Origin: Bacteroidales bacterium
Lineage (GTDB): Bacteria; Bacteroidota; Bacteroidia; Bacteroidales; UBA7960
Assembly (NCBI GenBank): GCA_003560215.1
Contig: PWIY01000200.1
Span: 1 to 5,696, forward strand
Direction of reading: 5' to 3'
Length of the DNA stretch: 5,696 nucleotides
Positions 4,583 to 5,696 of this stretch are shown piece after piece (the first letter of the stretch is position 1; every line of letters begins with the position of its first letter). The notes under the pieces were generated by a model. It searched no databases. It was not told where the DNA came from and was given only the letters and a program-made list of their open reading frames with translations. The translations under genes and the position numbers were made by a program.

Positions 4583-5696
4583 ATGATGGATATGATCAAT
4601 AAGATCAAGGCCTTATCAAAGGAATATTTCGACGATGTGGTGTTTTACCGCCGTCATTTTCATGCCATGCCCGAACTTTCGATGCAGGAACATAAAACGG
4701 CCGCATACATTGCAGCCCGTTTGAAGGAGATGGGCATTGACTTCGAGGAAGGAGTTGCCGAAACGGGTGTGGTGGCCCGCATCGAAGGCCGAAATCCCGG
4801 CTCCCGAATGGTGGCTTTGCGGGCGGATATGGACGCCCTGCCCATCCACGAAGAGAACCGTGTGGACTACAAGTCTACCGTGCCCGGCGTAATGCACGCC
4901 TGTGGCCATGATGTGCATATGGCCAGTTTACTGGGAACGGCCCGGATACTTCACGCACTGCGCGAAGAGTGGGAGGGCACCGTAAAGCTGATCTTTCAGC
5001 CATCCGAAGAAAATTACCCCGGGGGTGCCAGTTTGATGATACAGGAAGGGGTGATTGATGATCCCCGGCCTGCGGCCATGTTTGGTCAGCACGTTACCCC
5101 CGGCCTGCCATCGGGCAAAGTCGGGATCCGGGGCGGGCGTTATATGGCTTCCACCGATGAAGTGTATATTACCGTGAAGGGCAAAGGAGGCCATGCCGCC
5201 ACACCCCATTTGAACGTAGATCCGATTGTGATAGCCTCTCAAATTGTACTTGCCCTGCAGCAGATTGTCAGCCGGAATTCCACCCCCTACATTCCCACCG
5301 TGTTATCCTTTGGGAAGATCCGCGGGGAAGGAGCCACCAATGTGATTCCCGACGAGGTGAAGCTGGAGGGAACGTTCCGGACCTTTGATGAGGAATGGCG
5401 TGAAAAGGCCCATCTTCGTATCCGTGAGCTGGCTGTGTTCGTAGCCCAGGGCATGGGAGGCGATTGTGAGGTGTTCATTGACAAGGGCTATCCTTACCTG
5501 GTGAACAATGAAAAGCTTGCCGATGACTTCCGCATATATGCCGGAGAATTTCTGGGTAAAGAGAATGTGGAAGAGCTGGATCTCTCCATGACAGGAGAAG
5601 ATTTTGCCTATTATTCACAACGGGCGCCTGCCTGTTTTTACCGCCTGGGGATCCGGAACATCGAAAAAGGAATTAACTCCAACCAGCACACTTCCA
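4583..5696 (+). CDS. M20D-family metallopeptidase/amidohydrolase, 3' end cut
   Basis: M20D enzymes (HipO, AbgB, N-acetyl-diaminopimelate deacetylase, bacterial carboxypeptidases) hydrolyse the amide bond of N-acyl amino acids or small peptides in the cytoplasm, with two metal ions. The frame is open to the right edge, giving 371 residues of a family near 390-400, so only the last strand and helix are missing. Metal-site residues visible are C107 and H109 in MHACGHDVH, E142 and E143 in QPSEENYPGGA, H170 in GQHV and H369 in SNQHT. The cysteine ligand in HACGHD marks subfamily M20D. ALRADMDALP (78-87) is the usual strand before the site. A dimerisation domain spans about residues 180-290, including GKGGHAATPH. 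No signal peptide is visible, so it is probably cytosolic. Three in-frame ATGs (4583, 4586, 4592) compete as starts; the first is listed, with no Shine-Dalgarno to decide. The substrate cannot be chosen among acyl-amino-acid types. Confidence 0.93.
   Translation, partial: MMDMINKIKALSKEYFDDVVFYRRHFHAMPELSMQEHKTAAYIAARLKEMGIDFEEGVAETGVVARIEGRNPGSRMVALRADMDALPIHEENRVDYKSTVPGVMHACGHDVHMASLLGTARILHALREEWEGTVKLIFQPSEENYPGGASLMIQEGVIDDPRPAAMFGQHVTPGLPSGKVGIRGGRYMASTDEVYITVKGKGGHAATPHLNVDPIVIASQIVLALQQIVSRNSTPYIPTVLSFGKIRGEGATNVIPDEVKLEGTFRTFDEEWREKAHLRIRELAVFVAQGMGGDCEVFIDKGYPYLVNNEKLADDFRIYAGEFLGKENVEELDLSMTGEDFAYYSQRAPACFYRLGIRNIEKGINSNQHTS

Noticed and set aside
4616..5484. Several minus-strand open frames opposite the M20 gene
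   Set aside because: The plus-strand frame carries all the M20D motifs without interruption; the antisense frames are shadows of its codon pattern.

Overview
The window reads as a piece of a Bacteroidota chromosome, most likely of the order Bacteroidales. The grounds are the DnaG N-terminus (a CPFHNEKTPSF zinc motif with a spacing and sequence I associate with this phylum), start codons preceded by A/T-rich sequence with no clear Shine-Dalgarno box, and several candidates for the Bacteroidota promoter (TTTG, about 20 bases, TAnnTTTG). The assignment is by inspection only. No gene looks foreign in composition, and there are no transposases, phage genes, tRNAs, rRNAs or CRISPR arrays.

Layout. 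Bases 1-876 (minus) hold the first 292 residues of DNA primase DnaG, running off the left edge. A 273-bp A/T-rich intergenic region (877-1149) separates it from a divergent tolC-type outer-membrane efflux gene (1150-2631, plus). This gap is the most structured non-coding stretch of the window. It has a 16-bp near-palindrome over the dnaG start codon, a 7-bp inverted repeat just upstream, and an 83-bp block bounded by perfect 10-bp inverted repeats that encloses two further hairpins. After 88 bp with a candidate promoter comes a family 9 glycosyltransferase (2720-3739, plus), probably acting on lipopolysaccharide core. A 95-bp GC-rich convergent gap (3740-3834) contains a tandem 9-bp duplication. 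It is followed on the minus strand by a YcbL-like metallo-beta-lactamase-fold hydrolase (3835-4482). That gene is divergent, across a 100-bp gap with a good phylum-type promoter, from an M20D metallopeptidase/amidohydrolase (4583 to the right edge, plus) that lacks only its C-terminal end.

How the genes fit together. They do not form one pathway. dnaG is replication housekeeping. The TolC protein and the glycosyltransferase both serve the outer envelope and share a strand, but the gap and the candidate promoter between them argue against tight coupling. The MBL hydrolase and the amidohydrolase are divergent single genes of small-molecule metabolism whose exact substrates cannot be read from sequence.

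I find no convincing new multi-gene system. The best leads are the structured dnaG-tolC intergenic region and the arrangement around the dnaG TTG start; both are pattern observations that need comparative data.
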